From Monilinia fructicola (taxonomy: Eukaryota; Ascomycota; Leotiomycetes; Helotiales; Sclerotiniaceae): a DNA stretch of 64,000 bases. The number at the start of each line of letters is the position of its first letter. The stretch's first letter is position 1. The stretch covers positions 1,721,001-1,785,000 of the forward strand of contig VICG01000013.1 in NCBI GenBank assembly GCA_008692225.1, read 5' to 3'. Of the stretch, positions 39,201 to 51,648 are shown piece by piece. The translations under genes and the position numbers were made by a program. The notes below the pieces were generated by a model, which was not told the DNA's origin, did no database searches, and worked only from the letters and a program-made list of their open reading frames with translations.

Positions 39201-42200
39201 GAACTGAGTCATGTTGAAGTTCCGAACACGAAGGTCTCTGATTAGCTCCCCCGGACACAATGTTATCATGGTTATGGACTCAAGGGCGGATTGAACCACC
39301 TGTGCGGATGAAACGTATGCGGATGGAACCTATGCGGATGCGGATGGAGCCTAAGCGGATAGAATCTAAGCGGATAGAACTTAAAGGGATGAACGCTGTT
39401 TGTAAACCACGCGATTTCCACCAAGATGCTTTGATTCCCAAACAAAGTTGCCCATCAGTGATCCCGCATCCATACTCGTGAAAGAGTCATCAAAGCTTCA
39501 AGGTTTTTCTTGCAATTCCAAGGTTATAAGATACAATCGAGGGTTAAGGTTTACTGCGCCTTGGTAAGGTTCACTGCCAAACCCCGGAATGCAGTTAATT
39601 CTACCTCCGATGCAGTCCCATCACCCAAGAGACGGGTAAAACACTTCTACAAGTATGGTGCTAAGCATTTATGCATATGTGTATCGTTGTGATTACCTCG
39701 GCATACACTGTTTTATGTATCCCGTCATTCTGCATTCATAAGTATTATGAAATCATGTCATTTGGGTGGAAAATCTTCTGTCAAGGTACTTTATCTGCTG
39801 CACCAGCTGACAGATGTGGAAATGTCGTTTGTCCTCGAGGAGAGTGAAGCCATCAAGATATACTGTGACAACAGCCGAGCAAGTGAACTGCATTCAATAC
39901 TACACATCGGTTTTCTCTGGATGCCTTCATACTTGTACTGTCATACTCTGCTCCCCCCGGAATATCTAAATGTAAGGGGAGGTAGGGTACATTGTGTTCT
40001 CGGGGGTTCCAAAACGAACCTGTTCTTCGGTGTCTCAAGCTCGCATACCTATGTAGACCCCCCACGCAGTGATAACCCTTCCATTTGATACAAGTCGGCC
40101 TATGGATCTCACACATATTGGAAGTCTACTATATATCACGACCATCGACGCAGTAAATTCAATGAAACTTGACTTGATGGATAGGATGGAGCAAGTGGGC
40201 TTATGCGGATCTGAGGATCTGAGGATCCGACTGACTTGTTGGGTCACTGGTTGACAGACAGCTAACAAGAAGATGCTTGGTGCTCAGGATCAAACTCTAT
40301 CGTACGATGCTTTTGATCGACAGAAGGGACTTCTCCATGCCGAGCAAAAAACAAAATGTAGACCAAGCGGGGCCGTCGCAGATCTCCATGCTTATTTCCA
40401 TTCCCACTGATTCTCCAAACTTCAGGTAAAGATTTTCATGGGAAATATATTTTCGGTACGAGTATTCTGTGTTCGAGTGGAAAATAGATATACAGTACAA
40501 TCCACAGTATCGGAGTATAAAAAGTCACAGGCAGGACAGACTTCTAGACTATTTCTAGAGACTTGACTATCCAAAACCGAACCACATTTCTGCTCTGACC
40601 TTTTTTTCCCTCTCTCAGACACGGAGTAACGAAAAGTCTCCTTCAAGATAGGGAAATCGCTAATCATTGTAGATCACACACAATATTTGGAACGTATTAC
40701 AGCAGTAGCAGATATTGAGAATCATGAATTCTGAAGTATCTAGCATGATGTGTCCCTTTATTTAATTAGATATTGGGTATTAAGATTTGGGATATTGCAG
40801 CCACTCGAAAAGAGGGCTGAGCTTGCAAAAAGGTTTCTTTTTTGAGGCCATGCTAATCGTGGCTTCTTCAGTTCTACCATACTTCAGTTGCCCAACCAAA
40901 ACGAACAGGGAGAATAGTTGTTTTCCCAAAGGCTTTCATTACAAGCAGCTAAGGACAGAGATAGTTTGGTTGTTGGTCTGTTCCAAGGTTCTAGGTAGGT
41001 AGGTCGGTAGTTCTCTAGTCCTGAATGAAACTTCTAGCTTCGATTTGATGCTCCTATTATTTGCATCGTCTGAGGTCTCCATCTACGCTACTACTTGCTG
41101 TCCACTGCTTACTACCTATTAGCTACCTACGACCTATACCTATTACCGATTACCTCCTACACCTAACTCTCAGGAATTAATTATAGATTGAAATGCCGTA
41201 CCGAAAGACCTAGGGAGCAAAGACCTAAAGACCTAAAGACCTAAAGACCCAAAGACCCAAAGACCCAAAGACCTAAAGACCCAAGACCCCAAGACCCAAA
41301 AACCTAAAGGCCTAAAGACCCAGTATACCTAGTATATAGTCAATAATTGTATATTGGTCGATACTCTCAATGCTAACATGCAAAAGTGGATTGACTCCGC
41401 TTGGAGGAGTAATTACTTAAGTAGTAATGGGAGAAACTTGAGGGGGTAGAGCTTTTAGTCTTTAAGATGAGGGTAGCTAGGATAAACTGTATCTTCAGCT
41501 AGTACTTAGAGTTTTTATAACGTGAACCAATCAAAGTGACGGACTTTTCCTTCAGACCCTCATCGTTGCTTATTAAATTCCATAAAATTATCTGAATTCG
41601 ATCTTATCTAATATCAAATACCCACATAATTCCCATAATTCTCCATTCGCCACTTCCGGTCTCGCCAACCACAATTAACCACCGACTAGATTCTGTATGT
41701 TGATCAGTCCCCTACGCGAATATGCGAATATTCAAACCCTCATAACACAACTTACAATTCATTCCTCCTTCAGACTGGACGGGAAATGAGAGACGAGAGA
41801 CGACGACTGATGACTGACGATTTTTACCTACAATAAAGATCAACATAGGTATATCTTCGTCCTTTTTCGAGAACATAACAACTTATCAGTACAAACCCTC
41901 GATCGTTCCTTGTTCAATCTTTTTCAACGTCGAGCTTGTTTACTTAGTCTATACAGTCCAATACTTTCGTTTTCCCCTCTTCCTCTCCTTTCTCTCCTTT
42001 GCCACTCGTCACAAAGCTTCAAATTCCCTATCATTACTTGACTCTCACTCTTGCGCCTGATAAGTCCCTTTGCCATTTTTATATCGGAAGAGGAGTAAAC
42101 GGCCACTATTCCTTATGCTTTTAGGGAAAGCCTGACATTGAATAAACGATCGTGCGAACACCCTCGATGCATCTACGAAACGAACGAAGATAAATACATG

Positions 42201-42333
42201 AAGGTGGAAAAGGCTGGCTACGAATAATTCCCTTTTCTGGCATCACAGATCAAACTAGTTTGTACGGAAGCTCTGGATACGAACTGGCCACACCAAGAGA
42301 GGCGGACCTACCAAGGTCAATCAACTCCTTGCA
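36272..42333. other. 6 kb gene-poor stretch
   Basis: No convincing gene was found here. Tandem repeats include (GGCGGA)n at about 36874-36915, GCGGAT-containing 12-mers at about 39303-39385 and AAAGACCT-type octamers at about 41215-41322. A 119-codon minus-strand frame (38665-39024) and a 113-codon plus-strand frame (39747-40088) have no recognisable features. The last 600 bp are likely the promoter and 5' leader of the phytochrome gene. Confidence 0.5.
42198..42227 (+). promoter_or_regulatory. Short upstream ORF before the phytochrome start
   Basis: ATG at 42198 opens a nine-residue frame (MKVEKAGYE) that stops 106 nt before the phytochrome ATG. If it lies in the transcript it could dampen translation of the main ORF. 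No transcript evidence is available. Confidence 0.3.
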
Positions 42334-45300
42334 ATGCTGTCGGATCCCGACAATGATGCCAAATTACCAAAGGACAACGAAATCTTTTCAATGGGAGATA
42401 TATCTCGGTCCTCGTCTCGGGCCACGAAACCCAAGAGGTGGTTCCACACCAGTCACAAACTCCCCAATCACAAAACCACGATTATGGGCATCCGATATTC
42501 CCAAAGGCTACACAGCTGCACCTTCTCAAGGTACATCTGCATGGAGCGCTAGTTCAGATAAGCAGCTTGGTAGCCCAGCATCTTCTGTCAACGACCGAGT
42601 ATTTCCAATACGAAGTGTCGTGAGTGTCGATCCATCACAGACCCCATATTCATTCTCGGGCAGAGGCTCCAATTCGGGCGAGACGAATGATTATTTTCCA
42701 CGTCCCCCAAGTGTGACCAACAAAGATGCAGGCGGGAGAAGTGGATACTATCATTCAGACTCGGATGGAAAGACAACCCCTCGCCAGAGAGACCCAGCGG
42801 AACTTGGCGCGGATAAGAGAAAAGTAGATCGCAAGTCCTCTACTTCCACAACTAGGAGTGATTACAGAGGCAGTCGTATGCAGCAATTCCTCGATAATGC
42901 ATCCGATAATTCTGTTAACACCCGTGCCTCCAGTATAAGAGGCACAGGGGGAGACGGCTCATCGTCCGGAAATATGTCAGTCCCCGAGGACGATGTGATG
43001 GGTGGGCTGGTAAACAGCCAGATTCAAGCACATCGTGACTGCCGAAGGACATGCTATTATTACTGGTCGTGATGGAGATGTCTTACAAAAATGCGAAGAT
43101 GAACCGATCCACATCCCTGGAGCTATACAAGGTTTTGGCTTACTGATTGCACTATCAGAGCACGACGATAATCAACTCTTGGTTCGTCTTGTTAGTGAGA
43201 ATTCTCAACGCTTGATCGGATATACACCCCAAGAACTTTTTCGACTGAACAGCTTTTTAGATATTTTGAGTGAGGAACAACAGGTGAGTCATTTTGAAAC
43301 CATATTTTTCGAGCCTGTACTTATCGTGCCAGGAAAACCTACTTGATCACATTGACTTTATTCGAGATGATGATGCAGATCCTGCATCGAACGGTCCAGA
43401 AGTCTTCACGGTTACAATCCGTCACCCCAGAACTCGCAAATCGAGAAAGTTGTGGGTTGCCATGCACATAAATCCCGCCAATCCAGAAATGATCATCTGC
43501 GAGTTTGAACTCGATGATGATCAAACGTACCCTCTCGTACCCGAACAGGAAGAAACGCCAGAGCCCCCAGAAGATACACTCAACAGCAATCCAACAAAAG
43601 AGGAATTTGATGAGAGTACGGTGAATTCTAGCAAACCGCTCAGGGTATTGAGAAATGCTCGCAAGCGTAAAGGTGAGGCAGCCGCCATGGAGGTTTTCAA
43701 TATTATGTCTCAGGTGCAAGAACAGCTTGCCACTGCGCCCAATTTAGAACTCTTCCTCAAAATTCTTGTTGGCGTTGTTAAAGAATTGACTGGTTTTCAT
43801 CGAGTCATCAGTTTGACGCCACATATAATGGCCGAGTGGTTACAGAGCTTGTGATCCTCGAGTCTTTACAAGGGACTCAATTTCCCTGCGTCAGATATTC
43901 CTAAGCAAGCTCGAGAGTTGTATAAAATTAACAAAGTTCGACTTCTCTATGATAGAGATTTAGAAACGGCACGACTCGTTTGCCGTGGAGTCGAGGAGCT
44001 TGAAAACCCGCTCGATTTATCATTTGCGTATCTCGTAAGTTTCTGCATCAAAAGACTTGGAAAGTCTCGAACATTCCTCGTAAACGTCTTTCAATCTTTG
44101 CTGATATTGAGTAGCGAGCCATGTCACCTATCCACATTAAATATCTGGCGAATATGGCAGTCAGATCCTCAATGTCTATTTCTATAAACGCTTTTGGTGA
44201 ATTATGGGGCTTGATTGCTTGTCACACTTATGGTGCGAAAGGGATGCGAGTGTCATTTCCTATTCGAAAGATGTGCCGATTGGTCGGTGATACGGCATCG
44301 AGGAACATTGAGAGATTATCATATGCTTCACGACTTCACGCCCGCAAGCTTATCAACACCGTCCCAACCGAAGCCAACCCATCCGGTTATATAATCGCGT
44401 CATCTGATGACCTTTTGAAGCTATTCGATGCTGATTTTGGCCTTCTCTCGATTAAAGGAGAGACGAAAATATTAGGCAAGGTTGATCAATCTCATGAGGC
44501 ACTTGCTATGCTAGAATACATGCGAATGCGCAAGATCAAATCGGTGATGACCTCCCAGGACATCAAACAAGACTTCCCCGACCTTAGATATCCTCCAGGA
44601 TTCAACTTTATTGCTGGTTTACTTCTAGTGCCATTAAGCTCGGGTGGCGAAGACTTTATCGTTTTCTTTCGTGCCGGACAAATTAGAAACGTCAAGTGGG
44701 CTGGTAATCCATATGAAAAATTCATCAAAGAAGGCACTGAGGGCTATCTAGAGCCTAGAAAAAGTTTCAAGACATGGAATGAAACAGTCATCGGGAAATG
44801 TCGCGAATGGACGGAGGAACAAGTCGAGACAGCTGCTGTACTTTGCCTTGTTTATGGAAAATTCATCGAGGTAGGTTTAAACTTTGAAAAGAAGCCATAT
44901 TACCTTGTACTGACACTCAAATTCAGGTTTGGCGTCAAAAAGAGGCCGCATTGCAAAACAGTCAACTTACACGACTACTATTGGCAAATTCAGCCCATGA
45001 AGTTAGAACCCCTTTGAATGCTATCATCAACTACCTCGAGATTGCCCTTGAGGGCGCATTAGATCAAGACACACGAGACAACCTAGCGAAATCACACTCC
45101 GCTTCTAAATCATTAATCTATGTCATCAACGATTTGCTGGATTTGACGAAAACCGAGGAAGGCATGGATCTGATCAAAGACGAAATTTTTGATCTACCTG
45201 CTGCAATACGAGAGGCTACTGATTTGTTCAATGGTGATGTCAAGCGTAAGGGTATCGAATATACCGTGATTGAACATCCTGGTGTTCCACAGTTTGTTCA

Positions 45301-47342
45301 TGGTGACCAAAGGCGTGTCAGACAAGCAGTCGCTAATATCACGGCGAACGCTGTGCAGCATACATCAAGCGGTTTTGTTCATGTTGATGTATGGCTACAA
45401 GAAAATAATCAACAACAAGGTCAACATTGAGATTATAGTTGAAGATTCTGGAGCTGGCATGTCGAATCAAAAACTCGACACACTCTTTCGAGATCTTGAG
45501 CAAGTTGATGGTGATCCTTTGTTTGAGGATGTGGAGGGGAATGAGAAAGCCCTTATCGATGGTAACCGCACTATAGGTCTTGGTCTAGCAATGGTGGCCA
45601 GAGTTGTGAGAAATATGGATGGCCAGCTGCGATTGAAGTCGGAGGTCGGCAAGGGATCGAGATTCGTCATCCAGTTACCATTCGTGCTTCCTTATGATGA
45701 ATCCGGAAATTCTGGAAATCAGGAAAAAGCGGCCTTCTTGAAAACCCCTTCTATGTCACCTTCGATTGCGTCTCCACCTCCCGCAGGTACCCCTGGCGAG
45801 GTGACTCTTGTTGAGAAATCAAGCTTCATCAGACCAAATACCGAGCCCCTGGTCAGTCGCAAGCGAAGCATAGAAGAGATTGCAAGTTTGCACAGCTTCA
45901 AAAGTACAACCAGCAGCAAAGTCAGTGGGAAAAGTGATGTGGATAGGTTAATCGATGCTATCTCTGGCCCAATCGGTAGTGCGCCTGGAGAATCCTTGCA
46001 ACGAGCTGCTAGCAAGGACCGACATAGTCTTAATGGTATGCCTATGGATTCTCCAAATTCTGAACGACCTGCAAACCTGAAGCGCTCAGCATCGTATACA
46101 TCCCCTGAATTTTTGAGGTTGGAGTATTCCCGAGCCGCGGGAACCGAGATCACCGATACCACAACGCCTGTTAAAGCCGTCAGGATGCCGGACGAATTCT
46201 CGGGTAGCATGAATGATAAGATTCCTCCAGTTGCAGCAAAGGTCAAATTTAATACCCTGTCCTCGTCATCTTCGCAAAGTGGAAATGAAGATGAGCTTAT
46301 ACCAGGTCCAAGAACTCACAATACAGAGCATCTGAAGGTATTAGTCGCCGAGGATGATCCTGTTAATAGTCGCATCATCAACAAGAGACTAGAAAAGGGT
46401 GGGCATGAGGTCTTTCACACTATTAACGGAGAAGAATGTGCAAGTGCCTACGGCGATAATGTCACCAATTCGTCCAACCCCAACACATCTTCCTCACCGA
46501 CCACACGGTTTGACGTAGTACTTATGGATATGCAAATGCCGATAGTTGATGGGCTCACTTCGACAAAGATGATCCGTTCTTTCGAAAAGACGCACCTTAA
46601 TCTCTCGCCTCGGGCTAAGCTCAATGGAAGAGTACCTATTTTTGCTGTATCAGCCTCTCTTGTCGAACGTGAAAGGCAAACATATATCGATGCTGGTTTT
46701 GATGGCTGGGTTTTGAAACCTATCGATTTTAAACGTCTCAATGTACTACTTGAAGGAATCGTGGATAGCAAGGTTCGAGAAGCGTGCTTGTACCGACCCG
46801 GGGAATGGGAACGTGGAGGTTGGTTCCACAAAATGCAGCCGTCAGCATTGCAATCATCAACAGTACCATCGAACGACACGCCTGTTCAAAATCCCCCTCA
46901 AGTAGGGCCAGAAGCACCTCAACCTGACAAAGACTCACTTGACAGTGACACGGGCTCTTCAACGCCCAGAGATGACAAAAAGCGACCATTGATATATGAC
47001 GAGAGGCTTAATGCCGCCAGTGATGCGCTAAACGCTACGGCTGAGGTTGATGTGGGACCCATTAATAATCTCTCGACTGCTGATGAAAGACCCGTAACAG
47101 ATGTCAGCAGTGAAGAAGTCACACCCACTGCTAGGCAGTCTATTATGGATGGTGCCAATAAGGACATTGAGGATATCACTGCAACTACTATAGTAAACGA
47201 TTCAACGGACTCCGGGCCTACTGCAGATAGCTATTTTGGAGCTGGCGCCTCAAATGTGGATCAATCAGCTAATTCTACGACTGTTGATGGCCCACCAGCA
47301 GAAAGGACCAATGATACTGAGACAGCCGAGTCAACTGGCTAA
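42334..47342 (+). CDS. Fungal phytochrome, hybrid histidine kinase
   Basis: Red/far-red photoreceptor of the FphA type. After a disordered N terminus (MLSDPDNDAKLPKDNEIFSM), the PAS domain carries LQKCEDEPIHIPGAIQGFG, whose Cys is the expected biliverdin attachment site. The GAF domain follows (FPASDIPKQARELYKINKVR; RAMSPIHIKYLANMAVRSSM), then the PHY domain. The histidine kinase has an H box in LLLANSAHEVRTPLNAIINY, N box QAVANITANAVQHTSSG, and G boxes EDSGAGM and IGLGLAMVARVV. The response-regulator domain reads LKVLVAEDDPVNSRIINKRL, with phosphoacceptor Asp in VVLMDMQMPIVDG and Lys in VLKPIDF. Introns are near 43283-43333, 44035-44114 and 44871-44927. One-base removals at 42430-42432, 43026-43027 and 45402-45405 restore frame. 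The region 43815-43870 appears to lack several bases inside the GAF domain. A long disordered tail ends the protein. Confidence 0.92.
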
Positions 47343-48538
47343 TGGGATTGGTGCGATGACTTCATTTTTAACTAAATATTTTTTTCTACATTTCTTTATG
47401 GGTTTTGAAAATTTCAATCTAACGTCATGACTGAAACACGAGAGTCTGGTGGTTAGAAGTTTCACGCACATATACAGGGTGACACAGAGTATACCCTTTA
47501 ATTTCACGGATGGGAGCGGGTGTTTTTGGAGTAAAGCCGTACTGTGTACGAGACCTTGTGGGGATCAAGATAATCTTCCTTTTGATGGTATGCTTACATG
47601 GATAAATGCGCGAGGAAAGTAGTCTTTAAGGCTTTCAATGATGAACAAAGGGCTCTACTTTCTTGATTTTCTTTTGATGAAGTCTGGAATTGAGGGGGCT
47701 GCAAAGGGATGGCTTGTTTCTTGCATATCTGCATATCTGCATATCTGCATGGCTTCGGTGGAGTCAAAAACGACGCACGCGATTGATGTTATGTATATTA
47801 GTCGTTTTGAAATTTGCAGGAAGTCAATGGTTGACATGATGATTTTAAAGGACGTTGAGATTGAGATGGATAGCAATCATGATAGTGTGGTTGTGTGGGC
47901 TAGGTGGGGAATGGAGTGTCAGTTCAATGAGAACTGATATGCGAGTGCTCTTCATGTACGAGGAGAGATGTCGTCTATAGCGTATGGAAGAGTAGAAGAG
48001 ACCAATAGCATGTTTAAATGCACTCGTCTCAATTTACTTAGATACTTTATAAATTGGGATAGATGGGCCAAGGTGTAGGGGGGTGGGGGGACATGAATGA
48101 AACGATGAACGAATTAAATCCTCAAATGAATGAGCTATGAAGATCTCCGTCACACATGGATTGATTGTAGAAAGCTGGGTGTCAGATCGCTTTGCAAGTT
48201 TGACAAGGATTTTCTTGTAATGTCATCAGGTGATGATTTCATGCGGTCCCAAGCAACGAATGAGAAAGAGTCCCCCTCGTAGAAACACGCATACGCATCA
48301 ATCATCATTCCTTAACCTCCTCATCTGCCGCCCTACCAATAGCACGCTCTTCACCCTCTCTATTTTTCACCTCGATAAATTTGCTTATGTGTTCTGGCAC
48401 CTGTTTTGGCGAATGTTAGCACTGTCTTGTGGGGTTTTTTTTTTTCTCTCTTTTTCTTTTTCTTTTTTCCACCCGGGCCCCTCCCCTCTCCCCAAACACC
48501 AAACACCAAAACCAAAGAAAAAACTTCAACATACCCCC
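47343..48538. other. Intergenic region between convergent genes
   Basis: 3' flanks of the phytochrome and the FMN-binding protein. Small repeats (GCATATCT)n occur near 47723-47750, with a poly-T and pyrimidine tract near 48436-48470. No gene is supported. Confidence 0.4.
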
Positions 48539-50454
48539 TCAACCCCACACTCCTCCCCCGGAAATCGGCGCCCCGTATCGCGTATAGACGGGCACGACGC
48601 CCGTCCACACGCGGCCGCGCAGCGTGGCGTCCTTCAGATCGTGGCGGTCGTCGTGCGGGGGGCCGCGGCGGCTCTTGCTGGATGCGGTGAGGGGGGTTAG
48701 GCGGAGGATCTGTGGGGTATTAGATGTTGGATGTTGGATGTTGGATGTTTGGGGAGGAAAGGAAAGGAAGGGGAGGGGAGGGACCTATACTTACTTGTGT
48801 GGTTTGTCATTTCGGTTTTGGTCGGGGGCACGCGTGTGTTTTCCCAGCGCTCGTGGATGACTGTGTTTGTGATTTTTTTCATGGCCCACTGGGGAGGGGG
48901 GGTTGGGTGGTTAGATTTGGGGTTGGCTTTTTTGGGGGTGAGGGGGGGGGGGGAGGAGGATTGGGAATTGGGGAGCGGGACATCGTGGAGGGGGTTGCTC
49001 GAGGCAAGCAGGAAAGAATTGTTGGGTACAATGATGGGAGGAGAGAGGTGATGAGACGGATGGGAGAGCGAAGAATGTCTGCGTACTAATTTCTCATCGA
49101 CATCTTCGACGATTTGTCCATATCCTTGTAGGATAGCACTGCGGTAGTTGTAACCTGTATAATGTCACATCATTAGTTTTTCTCTCTTCTCGACCCTTTT
49201 CTTTCATCTCCTCCTGCAAAGACCCATCATCTTCTTTTGGCCATCCCCAAGTACTCGAAGTGTATCTCCCCTGCTTTTTCCCGAGGTATCATATCCAGCT
49301 TTGCTTTCTCTTCCTGTTATCCTGCTTTGGTCTATCTTTCTCGGAAGTAGAGTGGACCTGCAGAATAGTATCATCTTTGGCATTGGTAGATTTTGGATAT
49401 AACCACACTCAAGGCACGTCCGGTCACATACGACCACAGACTGAAGAGAATTGGGCATCCCGTCCGCTCTGCCATACACAAGCTTCAGATCGGTGGATTA
49501 GTAGTTGGGTGGGTGACCACCAGCGAATCCCCACTGTTGTATGTTTTTTTTGTTTTGAATTTCTTTTTTCTTCTTTCTTCTGGCTCTTTTAAACTTGCAG
49601 TGGAGGGAGGTGTGGATGGATACTCATGACTTTTCCACCCTATCCCGCCCGCTGCATATCCTCCATGATCTTCATTCAATAGCCCAATCCCCAGGAAGAC
49701 AAGAGAGATGGAAAAATGAAGGGGGAGAAAGATAATCTTACTATGACTATTGGGCGTCAAAGCCAACACCAACCCATCCAAACAACTCGCCGCAACCGTC
49801 ATCGGTAGCCCCTCTCCGTCCTCGCCAGTACCCCCCTCGCTAGCAGATTTTCCCATCCTCATCAACCGACTACTTACGTACCCATGCAAATACAACTGCG
49901 CACCTTCTCCTACAACATCTTCTCCTTCTCCATCTCCCCCTTTTGCATCGTGGTGTTGATCTTGAGAAGAAGCAGACGTCGAGAAAGATGACGGGGAATA
50001 GATCCCCATAAACCCCAACATGGGCAGGGTCGCCGGGAACGGATCTTCAGGGTCTGGGGTGTGGAATGAGACGTGGAGGATGGGGGAGGAGTTGATAATT
50101 GTGTGAATGGTTTTGTGGTTGTAGTTTGCTGGGTGGGTGGTGTGAGTTATGGTGGATGGATGAATGGATGGATGGATGGATGGATTTTTAGGCGGGGTTG
50201 GGGGGAGAGGAGAGGAGAGGAGAGAGAAGAGAAGAAAAAGGGGAGATGAGCGAAGGAGCTCACAGGGTGAAAGGGGAAAGATGCAGGAAGATAACTTCAT
50301 GATGAGAATTGGAAGAAGGATAAGGATAAGGATAAGAATTAGAATAAGAGAATATTATCATGATCTTACCACGCGCCCTATACCTCTGCACAGTATTCCG
50401 TTGCATCTTCGGATAACACGTTGGAGCTTCTGCTTCCGCTTCCAAGTTCGCCAT
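48539..50454 (-). CDS. Pyridoxamine 5'-phosphate oxidase-like FMN-binding protein
   Basis: Flavin-nucleotide-binding protein of the split-barrel Pyridox_ox_2 type; the substrate is unknown. Exons: 50454-50370, 50128-49742, 49154-49087, 48888-48795 and 48709-48539. The start MANLEAEAEAPTCYPKMQRN leads to TVQRYRARANYNHKTIHTII. The core reads SSPILHVSFHTPDPEDPFPA, LPMLGFMGIYS, LYLHGYVSSRLMRMG and PMTVAASCLDGLVLA. A Ser/Gly/Glu-rich insert sits between the second and third strands. Exon 3 gives YNYRSAILQGYGQIVEDVDE. Exon 4 gives WAMKKITNTVIHERWENTRV. Exon 5 gives GPPHDDRHDLKDATLRGRVW and ends with the stop at 48539. Exon 4 seems to carry one surplus A near its end, since the phase otherwise mismatches exon 5. 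The 587 nt third intron (counting back from the stop) is unusually long. I am sure of the family, less of the function. Confidence 0.85.
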
Positions 50455-51648
50455 CTTGATTTGATGGTCCTTCGTCTCAATGTAGCAAGATGCACACACT
50501 TGAACAATACGCTTTCTCTCTCTCTCTGACCTTCCGTCCGCCCTCAACACACACGTCTAGCACAGGTCGTCTCGGCAGAACCTTCTAATCACCGGTACAT
50601 CCGTTGAAAGCTTGACGCATCAAATAATAACCTCGCGTCGTCCCATCGACTCCTCGGCGAAACTGCAACGAACTCGGATCGGATCGTGGGATGTGATGTT
50701 GTTAAACCGATAGACAGACAGACAGACAGACAGCTAAATAACAGACCAATATCGAGCATCGATCGCCCTTCCCATTCTCCCTCGTTATATATGTATATGC
50801 ATCCCCCTGCCCCCCTCCCCCGCTCTCTCTCACCGCGTTGGTGCATGCATCTCCCTCCCAATGAATGAGTCAACATGACATAATATTTCCCACCCATCCC
50901 ACACACACATCCCACACACACATACATCTCACACATACATCTCACCCAAGCGCGGGGTAGTAGTTCTACCCCCAACCTCACCCACAGCCACATCGAGAAA
51001 GTCCAAGCGAGAGCTGGCAGGAGTTTGCGATCTCGCGATCTTGCGTAGTGCTTATTATTTCTCCATTCGCCATTCCATTCTTCATCATACCTACCCACCT
51101 CTTCGTACTCCGTACTGCACAAGTACCAGGCACAAGTGCTAGGTACAAGTACATACTGTACTACAAGTAAGGCTATCGTAATTATCCAATGACACGCATG
51201 CATCCATCCATCATCTTGATGATGGATTATCTAACTCGCCAATTTAATCACAGCCAACGCCAACGTCGTCGATAGATAAGCTGCTGACCCAATTAGAAGG
51301 CGCTTTGTACGTGTTTCTACGGTTGTAGATGGATATGTACAGTATCCAGTACTATATTCGAGTATGGTATTTATTAGTGCATCTATAAGTAGATAGGGAC
51401 CTAATGCGTTCTAGTGGTGAGCATATCAGATACTAATAATAAATTCACACACATCATATCGCATCCGATCAACTAACTTTGTATTAAAGTAACGCTAAGC
51501 ACACTTATTGGGTATCATTTACATATGAAGTCAATCCATTTGCGCCATACGTTTCATAACATCATCTCGTCATATCAAAAACCCAACAAGAAATGTAATG
51601 CCACCCAATACACCATTTTAAACTCCCACACTTTCGTTTTTTTGTCCG
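50455..51648. repeat. Intergenic region with microsatellites
   Basis: Contains (GACA)n near 50707-50732, CACACATCC repeats near 50895-50945 and a CT tract near 50516-50528. A 204-codon minus-strand frame crossing these repeats (50589-51203) is low-complexity and not believed. Confidence 0.6.

Noticed and set aside
48230..49089. Several plus-strand frames over the GC-rich block
   Set aside because: They are antisense shadows of the exons of the minus-strand FMN-binding protein gene.
50589..51203. 204-codon minus-strand open frame
   Set aside because: It crosses GACA and CACA microsatellites and has no conserved segment.
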